Assembly: GCA_031291445.1 (NCBI GenBank) | Contig: JARLJA010000068.1 | Location: 1 to 46,010, forward strand | Source of the DNA: Xanthobacteraceae bacterium | Lineage (GTDB): Bacteria; Pseudomonadota; Alphaproteobacteria; Rhizobiales; Xanthobacteraceae | Reading direction: 5' to 3' | Length of the DNA: 46,010 nt | Shown here: positions 24,590 through 33,181 of the stretch, in pieces | How positions within the stretch are numbered: the first letter of the stretch is position 1 | Layout of the letters: every line of letters starts with the position of its first letter | Notes under the pieces: generated by a model | The model's database searches: none | What the model was told of the DNA's origin: nothing | The model's input: only the letters and a program-made list of their open reading frames with translations | Program-made: the position numbers and the translations under genes

Positions 24590-24828
24590 GATGTCCTCGG
24601 TCGCCGCACACAATCACACGGGCGGAGTTTGCGGGAGGTATTTTAGTAGGGTAACCGCAATCGTGACTTTATATAAGGGGTCTTGCTTAACGCCAGAATG
24701 TGAAGGTCTTACCACCGTCAAGCGCGTGCGGCTGCGAACAAAATCTCCCGCTTCGCAGCATCCGGAGCCGTCGAAACCGTAACGTGATTTCCGCGCAACA
24801 GGGCCTATGATCCCGAGGGGAGGAGCGA

Positions 24829-25062
24829 GTGTCCATATTACTTTATTTCCTGGGCGGCTGGGTCCTGCTCAACACCCTGTTTGCGGTAGGGATGTATTTT
24901 CGCCCCCGGCGGCGCAGGTCTGTTGGTTCCCCGTCGGACCCGGTGATGGCAGCGCGTGCCCGCGAGGCTGAGGGGCGTGCCGTGAGCCCCCGCCGGCCGG
25001 CCATGCTGGAACGGCTCCTGCTGTTCGGGCTTTGGCTCGGCGACAACCGCCGTTCCGGCTGA
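24829..25062 (+). CDS. Small membrane-anchored protein, function unknown
   Basis: 77 residues from a GTG with GGGGAGGAG upstream, a strong ribosome-binding site. The first 22 residues (LLYFLGGWVLLNTLFAVGMYF) form one membrane helix, followed by an arginine-rich stretch (RPRRRRS), so most of the protein should lie in the cytoplasm. It ends seven bases from the convergent flippase gene. The arginine cluster and its position in the locus are all that can be said. Confidence 0.62.
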   Translation: MSILLYFLGGWVLLNTLFAVGMYFRPRRRRSVGSPSDPVMAARAREAEGRAVSPRRPAMLERLLLFGLWLGDNRRSG

Positions 25063-25068
25063 GGCCGG

Positions 25069-26466
25069 CTATTTCGCCCGTCGTGCCATCATCAGGAAAT
25101 CGCCGCGCCAGGCCACGAAGGCCGTTGCCACCGCAGCCAGGGCGATCTTCGCCACCAACCACGGCAACGGCTCCGAATTCAGCACGCTGAACGAGGCGAT
25201 CAGCAGCGCCGCCGCTGCCGCTGCGGCGAGCAGAGCGGCGCGCGGGACGGCGCGGAAGCGAATGGTCGGGCCGCTCGCCAGCACCATGACCAGCGCCGTT
25301 GCGACTGCGGCTCCTGCCAGCACGTTGGCGGGCGACGCGCCGCGCGCGACCGCGAGCGCCGTGAGGGCGGCGACCAGCGCGAGCTGACACCCCGCCACCA
25401 CCACCAGGCGAAGCGCCGACTTTCTCAAATGCGGAATGACGGCGAAGGTGGCCTGCAGATGGGTGTGGAAGAAGTAGAACACCGCCGCCGCCGGCGCGGC
25501 ATCGAGGAAGCTGCCGAGAATGGCGTGGGGGACGAAGATCCGGCCGGCGTCCGGCAGGAAGCCGATCAGGCCGCCGAGCAGCACCAGCGTGGTGCAGACC
25601 ACGAAATCGAACAGCCGCGCGGTCGAGCGCCGCGCCTCCAGTTCGGAGTCGTGTTCGAATGTGAACACCACCTCGGGGTAGTTGATGGTGTGGATCGCCG
25701 AGACCAGCACCGAAAACGGCCGTTGCAGCAGGTCGATGGCCATGGAGAAGCCGGCGCTGGCGGCCGGATCAGGCGCGAGATGACCGACCACGAGGAAGCG
25801 GATGGTGACGGGCACGGTCAGGTGGATGACGGAAGCGCCCGCAGCCAGCATGCCGTAGCGGCAGAACGCCGCCAGATCCGTCCTGACCTCGCGCAGCGAG
25901 GCGCGTTGGAGCGGGGCGCGCAGGGCGATCAGTCCCGCCAGCAGTGAAACCGCATAGCCGCAGATGCTGCCGGTGAGCGTCGCGCTGGTGCTGCCGCCGA
26001 TCAGCGCGCCGATGACGGCGCCGGCCAGAAGAATGCTGGCGCGCACGATCAGAAGCAGGCCCGCGGTGCCGAGCCGGCCGTCGACGCGGATCATCATGAA
26101 CAGGAGATCGGTGAGGCCCTGCAGCACGGCGAGCGCGAGTCCCAGTGCCGCGACCAGGGTCGGCAGGGCGACCATGGTCGAGGCCGTCGCACCAACCGCG
26201 ACGAGGATCACCGCGCTGATCAGGGCGCCCGTGATCAGCGACAGCCGCAGACGCGCCGCGTGGTCTCCGCGCGCCGCGGCGAGGAAGCGGACGCCGGCGA
26301 GTTGCAGCCACTCGAACATGAAGATGCAGAGCAACTGGCTCGAGGCCAGCGCGAGCGAGAGATAGGTGTAGTCGGCCGGGGGCAGGATGTGGCTGGCCGC
26401 GAAGATCAGGACGATCGCCGCCGCGCTCTGGTAGAAGTAGCCGGCGAGCGCCAGAAGGCGGATCAT
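25069..26466 (-). CDS. Wzx-type polysaccharide flippase/transporter
   Basis: 465 residues with 12 or so hydrophobic helices of the MOP exporter (PST/MATE) type. It starts IRLLALAGYFYQSAAAIVLI and continues with ALASSQLLCIFMFEWLQLAG, a typical first pair, and has paired-helix symmetry in the second half (CTTLVLLGGLIGFLPDAGRI). In Wzx/Wzy pathways this protein flips the lipid-linked repeat unit across the inner membrane. Last gene of the leftward gene series that begins at 34282; 64 bases separate it from the GT4 gene upstream. The tail is basic (RRAK). Confidence 0.82.
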   Translation of the reverse strand: MIRLLALAGYFYQSAAAIVLIFAASHILPPADYTYLSLALASSQLLCIFMFEWLQLAGVRFLAAARGDHAARLRLSLITGALISAVILVAVGATASTMVALPTLVAALGLALAVLQGLTDLLFMMIRVDGRLGTAGLLLIVRASILLAGAVIGALIGGSTSATLTGSICGYAVSLLAGLIALRAPLQRASLREVRTDLAAFCRYGMLAAGASVIHLTVPVTIRFLVVGHLAPDPAASAGFSMAIDLLQRPFSVLVSAIHTINYPEVVFTFEHDSELEARRSTARLFDFVVCTTLVLLGGLIGFLPDAGRIFVPHAILGSFLDAAPAAAVFYFFHTHLQATFAVIPHLRKSALRLVVVAGCQLALVAALTALAVARGASPANVLAGAAVATALVMVLASGPTIRFRAVPRAALLAAAAAAALLIASFSVLNSEPLPWLVAKIALAAVATAFVAWRGDFLMMARRAK

Positions 26467-26530
26467 GTGGACGCCCTCGGTGCGGCCGGGAGGAGGAGTG
26501 ACGAAGCGTGGCTTCGGCGCTGCGCGGGGC

Positions 26531-27739
26531 TCATTGCAGTTTCCCGTTCTGTCCGCTGAGCGTCGCGTAGAGCTTTCGATATTCGCTCACCACGTCGGCG
26601 AACCGCCACGGGCTTTGTCGCGCGGTCAGGGCCCGGATCATCTCGGTGACGCGCGCCGGTTCGGTGGCGATCGACAGCATGCTGCGGGACAGCGACGCCG
26701 GGTCCGGCTCGGTCAGCCAGCCGTTGACGCCGGGCTCGATCGCCTCGGGCATGCCCCCGAAGTGGGTGCCGAGCACGGGTCTTCCGGCTGCGGCGGCGTC
26801 GGCGACGACCAGCGGACCGGGATCCTCCCAGATTGAAGGAGCGACCACGACGTCGACCTGCCGGTAGAACTCGTCGGGTTGGACGAAACCAAGAAACTCG
26901 ATCCGGGCCTGCGGCGCCTTCGCCTTCAACCTCATTTTGTCTTGGTCGCTGACGCGGCCGGCGACCACGAGGCGAGCCCGGTCCGGCGGCACCGTGGCCA
27001 TTGCCTCCACCAGATTGTCGATGCCCTTTTCGACGGTGAGCCGCCCGATGAAGCCGAACGCGACTTCCTGCGGCCCGCAGACCCGGGTCTGCGGCGCGAA
27101 GCTCGCCGTGGAGGCATTGGGAATGACTGTGCGCAGCCGCGTCTGCGCGAACAGGCCGAGCCTGGTGTGGATGTCCAGGACGCGATTGCTGACGCCGACC
27201 ACGGCGTCGAGCCAGCGCGTGGCCCGCCGGCGGTTGATGCTGAAGACCTCGCAGCTCATGCAGGTCGTGTCGCAGGCGTGTCCCTGCGAGAAGCGCGAGC
27301 ACCGCGGACAGGTGAGATAGTAATCGTGCAGCGTATGGATCACGGGCACGCGCTGGGCCGATGACGACCGCCATATCGAGGTCGTCAGTCCCGACAGGTT
27401 GTTGGAGTGCAGCACGTCCGGCCTGAAGGCGCGGATGCGCTCCGACACCAGCGACGCGGTCGACTGCCAGTCCTCGATCATGTGCCAGATGCCGCGCATC
27501 GCCGGATTGCGGTGCTCGGTGAAGGGCGGATAGATGTTCTGCACCGGCGCCGAATAGACATTGATGCCGTTGCACGGCTCCATCGGCTGGTGGGCGCTTG
27601 ACGCCGCCCGCACCACCTCGACTTCGTCGCCGGCGTCCCGCAGGCTTTCGGCCAGCCGCCGGACGAAGATTTCGGCGCCACCGACCACCATCGGTGCGCC
27701 GGGCGTTGGGTAGATCGACGACGTTATCAACACTCTCAT
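26531..27739 (-). CDS. Family 4 glycosyltransferase (GT-B)
   Basis: 402 residues. The N-terminal Rossmann domain begins MRVLITSSIYPTPGAPMVVG with the GGAE acceptor loop, and HTLHDYYLTC is followed by a cysteine-rich insertion (Cys in SQGHACDTTCMSC). The C-terminal domain has VAFGFIGRLTVEKGIDNLVE and GTHFGGMPEAI. The usual E-x7-E motif is not exact: the segment is WEDPGPLVVADAA, so the second glutamate is replaced by aspartate in a shifted register. That may alter donor-phosphate binding but is not proof of loss of activity. Paralogue of the gene at 27781. It should add one sugar to the lipid-linked repeat unit. Confidence 0.9.
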   Translation of the reverse strand: MRVLITSSIYPTPGAPMVVGGAEIFVRRLAESLRDAGDEVEVVRAASSAHQPMEPCNGINVYSAPVQNIYPPFTEHRNPAMRGIWHMIEDWQSTASLVSERIRAFRPDVLHSNNLSGLTTSIWRSSSAQRVPVIHTLHDYYLTCPRCSRFSQGHACDTTCMSCEVFSINRRRATRWLDAVVGVSNRVLDIHTRLGLFAQTRLRTVIPNASTASFAPQTRVCGPQEVAFGFIGRLTVEKGIDNLVEAMATVPPDRARLVVAGRVSDQDKMRLKAKAPQARIEFLGFVQPDEFYRQVDVVVAPSIWEDPGPLVVADAAAAGRPVLGTHFGGMPEAIEPGVNGWLTEPDPASLSRSMLSIATEPARVTEMIRALTARQSPWRFADVVSEYRKLYATLSGQNGKLQ

Positions 27740-27780
27740 GACATGAGCCTCGCCCGCAAGACCAGCACCCCACCCAACCG

Positions 27781-28977
27781 TCAGCCGACGCTGGCGCTTC
27801 TCCCCTGGTAAAGATCGAGATATTGGGTGGCGACCACGTCCGGCGAAAATCGTTCAGTCAGGTCCGCGCGGACCGCGTGACGCTGTTTCCATCGCGACGC
27901 ATCCTGAACGGCCCTGGTCATGAGTTCGGCGAGCCGCCGGTGATCGTGCGGTTCGTAGGAGCCGATCAGCGCCGACATGCCGGAGATCTCCGGTATTCCT
28001 CCGGCGGTGGAGCAAATGGTCGCACGGCCGGCGCTGATGCTCTCCAGCAGAACGCGCGGCAAGGGTTCCGGCCAGACCGAGCTCACGAGACAGACATCGA
28101 TGGTGGCGAAGAAATCCTGCTGGTTGACGAACCCAAGCCATTCGACACGCTCGCTTTTGCAACTCGCCTTGAGACTTCGCTCGTGCGCGTCGAGGCCCCG
28201 ACCCGCGATCCGCAGCTTCCAGCCCTTGTTGGGCAATAATTCGACCGCTTTGAGGACGACCTGGATGCCCTTCTCGGCCTCGATCCGGCCGATGAACCCG
28301 AACACCAGGTCGTCGCCGGGAGGGTGCGCCAGCAGCGCATGCTCGCCGAGGTCGACGACGTTGTAGATCACCCTGCCGGGCATGTCCGAAAAATAGCCGA
28401 GCGCGCGATGGCGATCGAGAACGAACCGGCTGTTCGACGCCACCGCATCGACGAAGCGGGAGGCGAAGCGACACGGCGCGGTGAAGGCGGCGCAAGAGGA
28501 GCAGCGCTGCCGGCAGTTGTCGCCGTGCCTGAACAGCGTGGCGCGGCGGCAGATCAGCGAATAGTCGCGCAGCGTGTGGACCACGCGAATGCCGGCGCGC
28601 CTGGCTTCCGCCCACAGCGACACGGAAAGCCCGGTGAGGTTGTTGGTGTGGACCACATCGGGGCGCTCGGTCGCGAGGATCTCGGCGAAGCGGCGCGCGG
28701 CCCGGCGATTCCAGACGTCGCGCAGGTGCCAGCCCAGCCGCTGCAGCGCCGGCGGCTTGTGGCCCTGGCCGAACGGCCAGTAGCTGTTGTCGATCGGCAA
28801 CCGGTAGATCCGGATGCCCCCGGCGTCGGAAACCGAGGGATCGGTCCCGCCGTGCAGGCACACCACCGCGACCTGATGACCCAAGCGCATCAGGGCCTGC
28901 GCCAACAGCGAAACCGAGACTTCCGCGCCGCCCACGATCTCGGGAGGATACAGGGTATTGACGACCAGGATCTTCAA
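27781..28977 (-). CDS. Family 4 glycosyltransferase (GT-B)
   Basis: 398 residues. The start MKILVVNTLYPPEIVGGAEV is the usual N-terminus of GT4 enzymes with a GGAE loop. HTLRDYSLICRRATLF is followed by a cysteine cluster (GDNCRQRCSSC), as in its neighbour at 26531. The C-terminal nucleotide-sugar domain has VFGFIGRIEAEKGIQVV and an intact E-x7-E in PEPLPRVLLESISAG, then STAGGIPEIS. It probably adds a sugar to the exopolysaccharide repeat unit on the cytoplasmic face. It lies 41 bases upstream of the paralogous GT4 gene and 43 bases downstream of the periplasmic glycosidase gene. Confidence 0.92.
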   Translation of the reverse strand: MKILVVNTLYPPEIVGGAEVSVSLLAQALMRLGHQVAVVCLHGGTDPSVSDAGGIRIYRLPIDNSYWPFGQGHKPPALQRLGWHLRDVWNRRAARRFAEILATERPDVVHTNNLTGLSVSLWAEARRAGIRVVHTLRDYSLICRRATLFRHGDNCRQRCSSCAAFTAPCRFASRFVDAVASNSRFVLDRHRALGYFSDMPGRVIYNVVDLGEHALLAHPPGDDLVFGFIGRIEAEKGIQVVLKAVELLPNKGWKLRIAGRGLDAHERSLKASCKSERVEWLGFVNQQDFFATIDVCLVSSVWPEPLPRVLLESISAGRATICSTAGGIPEISGMSALIGSYEPHDHRRLAELMTRAVQDASRWKQRHAVRADLTERFSPDVVATQYLDLYQGRSASVG

Positions 28978-29020
28978 CGATGGGCCTCGCGCGGGTCAGT
29001 TCCCGACAAAACTCGTTTCT

Positions 29021-30373
29021 TCATTCGGCGATACGCAGTTCGAAATCGGGACCGACCGCGCCGTCCGTCGTCACCAGCAATGGCGTCGCCGACAGCGCCG
29101 TCCATTCGCCTGGCGCCGGCCGCGACGCCTGGCCGCACGGATGGCCGAAGGTGACGCCCGGCGCCTCGCCTTTCAGGCGGACCTGGTAGCGGCGCCCTGG
29201 ATCCTCGGCCCAGATCGCGGCCTTGCGGGCGCCGGCCGCATTCGTGGACCTGATCAGGACGACGTCCGGAGCCAGCGCGCGCTTCTCGGCGGTGATGCCG
29301 TCACGGACGAACGCCCACGCGTCGCGCACGGCGCAGACCGCGGGCTTGGGCGCGTTGCCGAAGTCGTAGAGTCCGAAATTGTCTTCCAGCTCGCGCGGAT
29401 CGGTACCGCTGTCCTTGAGCTCGTAGAGCCAGAGCCCCTTGAGCCACGGCGAGGCGGTGGCGGCCCACAGAACGAGCTGCGCCATGTTGTCGGCCTCCGC
29501 CTGCGCGCTCACCGCGCATTTGCCGGTCACGGTGGGCCAGCCTGCCTCGGTGACGTAGACGGGATAGTCGGGCGCGCCGCTGGCGCGGTCGACCAGGGCG
29601 TGAAACGCGGTCAAGCGCTCGATCAGCTCGGCGGCGGTTCGCCGCGCCGGCGCGGCGCAATGATTGTAGAGATGCACCGAGATGCCGTCGGCATCGGCGA
29701 GCAGGCCGGCGCGCAGCAGGCTGTCGGTCCACCGCCAGCCCGGATCGTCGCCGATCGCGCCGACGAGGAACGGTGCGCCGGGAGCCGCACGCTTCACCGC
29801 CGGCCGCACCGCCTTCGCCAGCGCCACGTAGTTCTCGACGTTGAAGGCCGGGTTCTGCCGCGCGGCGATATTCCATTCGTTCCACAGTTCGAACAGCGGA
29901 TGGCGGCCGACGACCGCGGTCGCTGCCGCGACCGCATAGTCAACGAACCGCTGCCGGGCCTCGTCCGTGGTCGGCGGTGAGGAATTGGCGACCTTGGGAT
30001 GACCCGATCCGAGAATCAGCAGCGGGATGGCGACGTCGGCCTTGATCTGGGTTTCCAGCCGGCCGAGCAGCGGCGTGAAGGTGCGGCGTCGGTCCGGCAG
30101 TTCGAAATCCGACCACGAGAAGTCGTCGCGAAACGCCGTGACGCCGAGCGCCTTGATCTGTTCGATGCTGATGGCGGGCACGTAGCCGCGCCGGCTCTCC
30201 GGTCCGCCCATTCCCTGGTGGGTTCCCACGCCGAGCAGGAAGCGCTGGTCGAGGCGCCGCAGCTCCTGGGCATGGGGCGTGCCGATCGGGATCGCCGGAG
30301 ACAGCGCAGCGGCGAAGCCGAGGATGCGCAGGGGCCGTGAGTGGAGGATTCCGCCGAGAGCCATGATCGCCAT
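29021..30373 (-). CDS. Exported clan GH-A glycosidase (PslG/GH39-like)
   Basis: 450 residues. A signal peptide is visible (RPLRILGFAAALSPAIPIG, cleavage probably at AHA/Q-like PHAQ near 34-37). The mature part looks like a (beta/alpha)8 glycosidase: LLGVGTHQGMGG, LGVTAFRDDFSWSDFE, LFELWNEWN with acid/base candidate Glu166, ISVHLYNH, and YVTEAGWPT with nucleophile candidate Glu276, then LWLYELKDSGTD and EDNFGLYDF. This block order resembles GH39-type enzymes such as PslG of the Psl locus, which trim polymer in the periplasm. It shares several blocks with the secreted protein at 19966. The start is uncertain: ATG 30373 or 30364. It sits between the Wza and GT4 genes. Confidence 0.82.
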   Translation of the reverse strand: MAIMALGGILHSRPLRILGFAAALSPAIPIGTPHAQELRRLDQRFLLGVGTHQGMGGPESRRGYVPAISIEQIKALGVTAFRDDFSWSDFELPDRRRTFTPLLGRLETQIKADVAIPLLILGSGHPKVANSSPPTTDEARQRFVDYAVAAATAVVGRHPLFELWNEWNIAARQNPAFNVENYVALAKAVRPAVKRAAPGAPFLVGAIGDDPGWRWTDSLLRAGLLADADGISVHLYNHCAAPARRTAAELIERLTAFHALVDRASGAPDYPVYVTEAGWPTVTGKCAVSAQAEADNMAQLVLWAATASPWLKGLWLYELKDSGTDPRELEDNFGLYDFGNAPKPAVCAVRDAWAFVRDGITAEKRALAPDVVLIRSTNAAGARKAAIWAEDPGRRYQVRLKGEAPGVTFGHPCGQASRPAPGEWTALSATPLLVTTDGAVGPDFELRIAE

Positions 30374-30584
30374 TCCCGATCCCAATCCGGTCACGCAGCA
30401 AACGCGCTGCGCGTATGTCTCCCCCCGCCGCGCCGGCGGCGTCGAACGTGTCCCCCTCTCCGGCCCATCAACCGCTTCACCGGCCGGCCGTTGCCCACAC
30501 CTCGTTGGTTCGGCGATGCCGAACACGGTACGTGCAAATGTCACGGCGCCAGTGCCGCGGCGTGAGTCAACCACCGCGGCTGCG

Positions 30585-31796
30585 CTACCTGAGGCCCTGG
30601 ATCGTCTGGCCGATGTTGTAGGCGTTGGTGGTCGCGGAATTCAGCACCGTCATCAGCTTGATGAACTCGGTTCCCGGCGACTCCGACACCACGATCATGT
30701 CCTGGTCGCGCATCCGGAATTGCTCCGCCAGGAACATGCCGTCCGGCTTGCTCATGTCGAAGGCATAGGCGGTGGGAGCAGCCCGGGTCGGAAACCGGGC
30801 CGCCTCGACGCCGGCGCTCTCCAGCAGTTCCTTGGGCTCGAACCGGAACAGGTAGACCGACCTTGAATCCGAACGGGTGCCGTCGAGTCCGCCGGCCTTG
30901 GCCAGCGCCTCGGCCAGCGTCATGTCGAAATTGTCGAAGGCGAAGCGGCGGTCGTTGACGCCGCCGACGGCGCCCGGCGACGGTGTCGATCCGAACACCA
31001 TGAAGACGCGCGGTTCGCGCGTCAGGAACACGACGTCGCCCGGTGCCAGCAGCACGTCCTCGCTGGCGCGATGGAGGACGCTCGCCATCGGCTGGGTGTA
31101 GATCCGTCCGGCGCGCTTGATCTTGATCTTGGTTTCGTAAGCCGGGTATTTCGGGCCGCCGGCGCGCGCGATCGCGCTCAGCAGGTGGATCCCGCCGGGA
31201 TCGATCGGGAACCGCAGCGGCGAATTGACCTCTCCGAGCACGTTGACCTGGACTCCGCGCTGTTCGACGACCGAGACCACCGCCTGGGGATCGACCGCCC
31301 GATCCTTGATCTTTTCCCGGATGATATGGGCCAGCGCGCTCGGCGTCAGGCCGCTGGCCTTGAGGGAACCGGCGTAAGGCACCACGATGTGGCCGGATTC
31401 GTCGACCTGCTGGCGCGGAATGTCGACGAAATTTCCCGGGCGGACGCTGGCTTCCTTGGGAATGAACAGGCCGCCCGCCTGTGCCTCGAACACCGTGATC
31501 GCGAGAATGTCGCCGACCCCGATCGTGACGTTGCGATAGTTGCCGCCCGGGATCTGGGTGAACGTCGAAACCGGGGTGTCGGTGATCGAATTCGAAGCTT
31601 GGAGGACTTGGGCGTTGATCGGCACCAGCGCGTAGGGCAGCGGCGCCGTCGGCTCGGTGATCAGCGCGGCGTTCTGATTGACCGACACCGCGTTCGGCGC
31701 GTCCTGCGGGGTGAAGCCGGCGCAGTTCGACATGATGATGGAGATGCTCGCGGCAAACAGCCCGCGGGCAACGCCCTGAAACGAGATAGCAGACAT
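30585..31796 (-). CDS. Polysaccharide export outer-membrane lipoprotein (Wza/BexD/CtrA type)
   Basis: 403 residues. An N-terminal export signal ends at SNCAG with Cys about 24, a near-lipobox. The Poly_export domain follows: YRNVTIGVGDILAITVFEAQ, then VDESGHIVVPYAGSLKASGL and EQRGVQVNVLGEVNSPLRFP. SLBB domains then occupy about 180-320, with GGIHLLSAIARAGGP and FDMTLAEALAKAGGLD. The protein forms the outer-membrane channel of Wzx/Wzy exopolysaccharides. The ATG at 31796 gives the best signal sequence; the frame is open further upstream. With the Wzc-type copolymerase it would make the trans-envelope export complex. Confidence 0.92.
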   Translation of the reverse strand: MSAISFQGVARGLFAASISIIMSNCAGFTPQDAPNAVSVNQNAALITEPTAPLPYALVPINAQVLQASNSITDTPVSTFTQIPGGNYRNVTIGVGDILAITVFEAQAGGLFIPKEASVRPGNFVDIPRQQVDESGHIVVPYAGSLKASGLTPSALAHIIREKIKDRAVDPQAVVSVVEQRGVQVNVLGEVNSPLRFPIDPGGIHLLSAIARAGGPKYPAYETKIKIKRAGRIYTQPMASVLHRASEDVLLAPGDVVFLTREPRVFMVFGSTPSPGAVGGVNDRRFAFDNFDMTLAEALAKAGGLDGTRSDSRSVYLFRFEPKELLESAGVEAARFPTRAAPTAYAFDMSKPDGMFLAEQFRMRDQDMIVVSESPGTEFIKLMTVLNSATTNAYNIGQTIQGLR

Positions 31797-31996
31797 GGAG
31801 CCCCGCCGAGTCTTCGCAAGATGTGGCCCCCCGCCTCGCTCACGGTAACAGGCAGTCCAGCGCGAAGTCACGTTCGTTGGTCCGCCGGCCATTCGTAAAT
31901 CGGCGGCTTGTGGCCCGATTACAACGCACACTCTGAGTTCCCCCGGTTTCAATTGCCCCAATCGTCAACGCAATGCTCAAACGATAATCAGCTGTG

Positions 31997-33094
31997 TCAA
32001 CTTCCCGGCGAATTCTGGCAAAGCTGGTGATAGGTCTCGGCCAGCATGCGATGTGTCCTCTCGACATCGAACAGCTGGCGGAACCGGGCATAGCCGCGGC
32101 GTCCGGTTTCGATCAGGTCGAGCGCCGATGCGTTCCGAAGTCCCTTGGCCAGCGCCGATGCGGAGACCGGACTGCACAACAGGCCGGTGCGGCCGTCCTC
32201 GACGATCTCGGGCAGGGCGCCGACGCGAAACGCCACGACCGGCTTCGCCGCCCGCATGGCCTCGAGCGCCACCAGGCCGAAGGCTTCCCATCGCGACGGG
32301 ATCACCACCAGGTCGGCGAGTTCCAGCTGGGCTTCGATCTGCGGACGGTTGAGCCATCCCAGCAGCGACACGTTCGGCGGCAATTCGACGTCATGCGCTC
32401 CGCCCACGACCGACGAGCCGATGATGCGGACTTCGACCAGTTCGCTCAGCTGGCTCGCGGATTCGATCAGGAGATCGTGCCCCTTCTGGCGGTCCAGGCG
32501 GCCGACGAACAACACCTTGGTCTTGTTCGAGGCCCAGACCGCGAAGCTGCGATCCATCTCCGGGCGAGCGGCCGAGAGTCCGTTGTTGACGACCACGAGA
32601 TTGCGCTCGGCGATGCCGGCGGCGACCGCCTGCCGCAGTTCGTCATCGGAGATGCAGATGATGCGGTCGGTGATCCTGGCGAGCAGGCGTTCGACCAGCT
32701 TGGTGGTCTCGTGGCTCAGTTTCGAGGTCTCGCGGGAAAACGCCCAGCCGTGCGGGCAATAGACGATGCGGGGCCGGCCGCGATGGAAGTAGAGCAGCGG
32801 GCGGATGATCAGGCCCGCGAACGTCGAATGGATATGCACCACGTCCGGGCGCATGCGCCGCACTTCGCGCAGCGTGACGATGGCCATCCGCAGCAGGCCC
32901 CGGATGCTGCGACCCGCGCGACTGAACTCCGAGACGTCGTCGTCGTCGAATCCCGACAGATCGTTGCGATGGTCGGCTGGAATGACGAACCGCACGTTGC
33001 CGGGGCCGAAGCCGGTCTTCTGGAGCGGGTGCAGTTCGTTGAAGTATGTGGCAATGCCCCCGCGAACGGTTTCGGCGACGTGAAGGACTCGCAT
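31997..33094 (-). CDS. Family 4 glycosyltransferase (GT-B)
   Basis: 365 residues. The N-terminus MRVLHVAETVRGGIATYFNE has the donor/acceptor-domain GGIATY loop of GT4 enzymes. The middle has PDVVHIHSTFAGLIIRP and YCPHGWAFSRE. The C-terminal domain has TKVLFVGRLDRQKGHDLLI, an intact E-x7-E in WEAFGLVALEAMRAAKP, and FRVGALPEIVEDGRTG. No membrane segment is present, so it acts at the cytoplasmic face. It lies 200 bases upstream of the Wza gene and 87 bases downstream of the next GT4 gene on the same strand. The sugar specificity is unknown. Confidence 0.92.
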   Translation of the reverse strand: MRVLHVAETVRGGIATYFNELHPLQKTGFGPGNVRFVIPADHRNDLSGFDDDDVSEFSRAGRSIRGLLRMAIVTLREVRRMRPDVVHIHSTFAGLIIRPLLYFHRGRPRIVYCPHGWAFSRETSKLSHETTKLVERLLARITDRIICISDDELRQAVAAGIAERNLVVVNNGLSAARPEMDRSFAVWASNKTKVLFVGRLDRQKGHDLLIESASQLSELVEVRIIGSSVVGGAHDVELPPNVSLLGWLNRPQIEAQLELADLVVIPSRWEAFGLVALEAMRAAKPVVAFRVGALPEIVEDGRTGLLCSPVSASALAKGLRNASALDLIETGRRGYARFRQLFDVERTHRMLAETYHQLCQNSPGS

Positions 33095-33181
33095 CGTCAG
33101 TTCCCACCAGCAAGCTAACGGAAGTTAAAGGCGTTCCCTCACTGGCTCGCGTTTTCACCTCGCGACATCTGTGAGTAGCTA

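Noticed and set aside
31970-32010. TTGACA on the complement near 32001 as promoter of the Wza gene
   Set aside because: No acceptable -10 box at 16-18 bases; the element also overlaps the end of the upstream glycosyltransferase gene.
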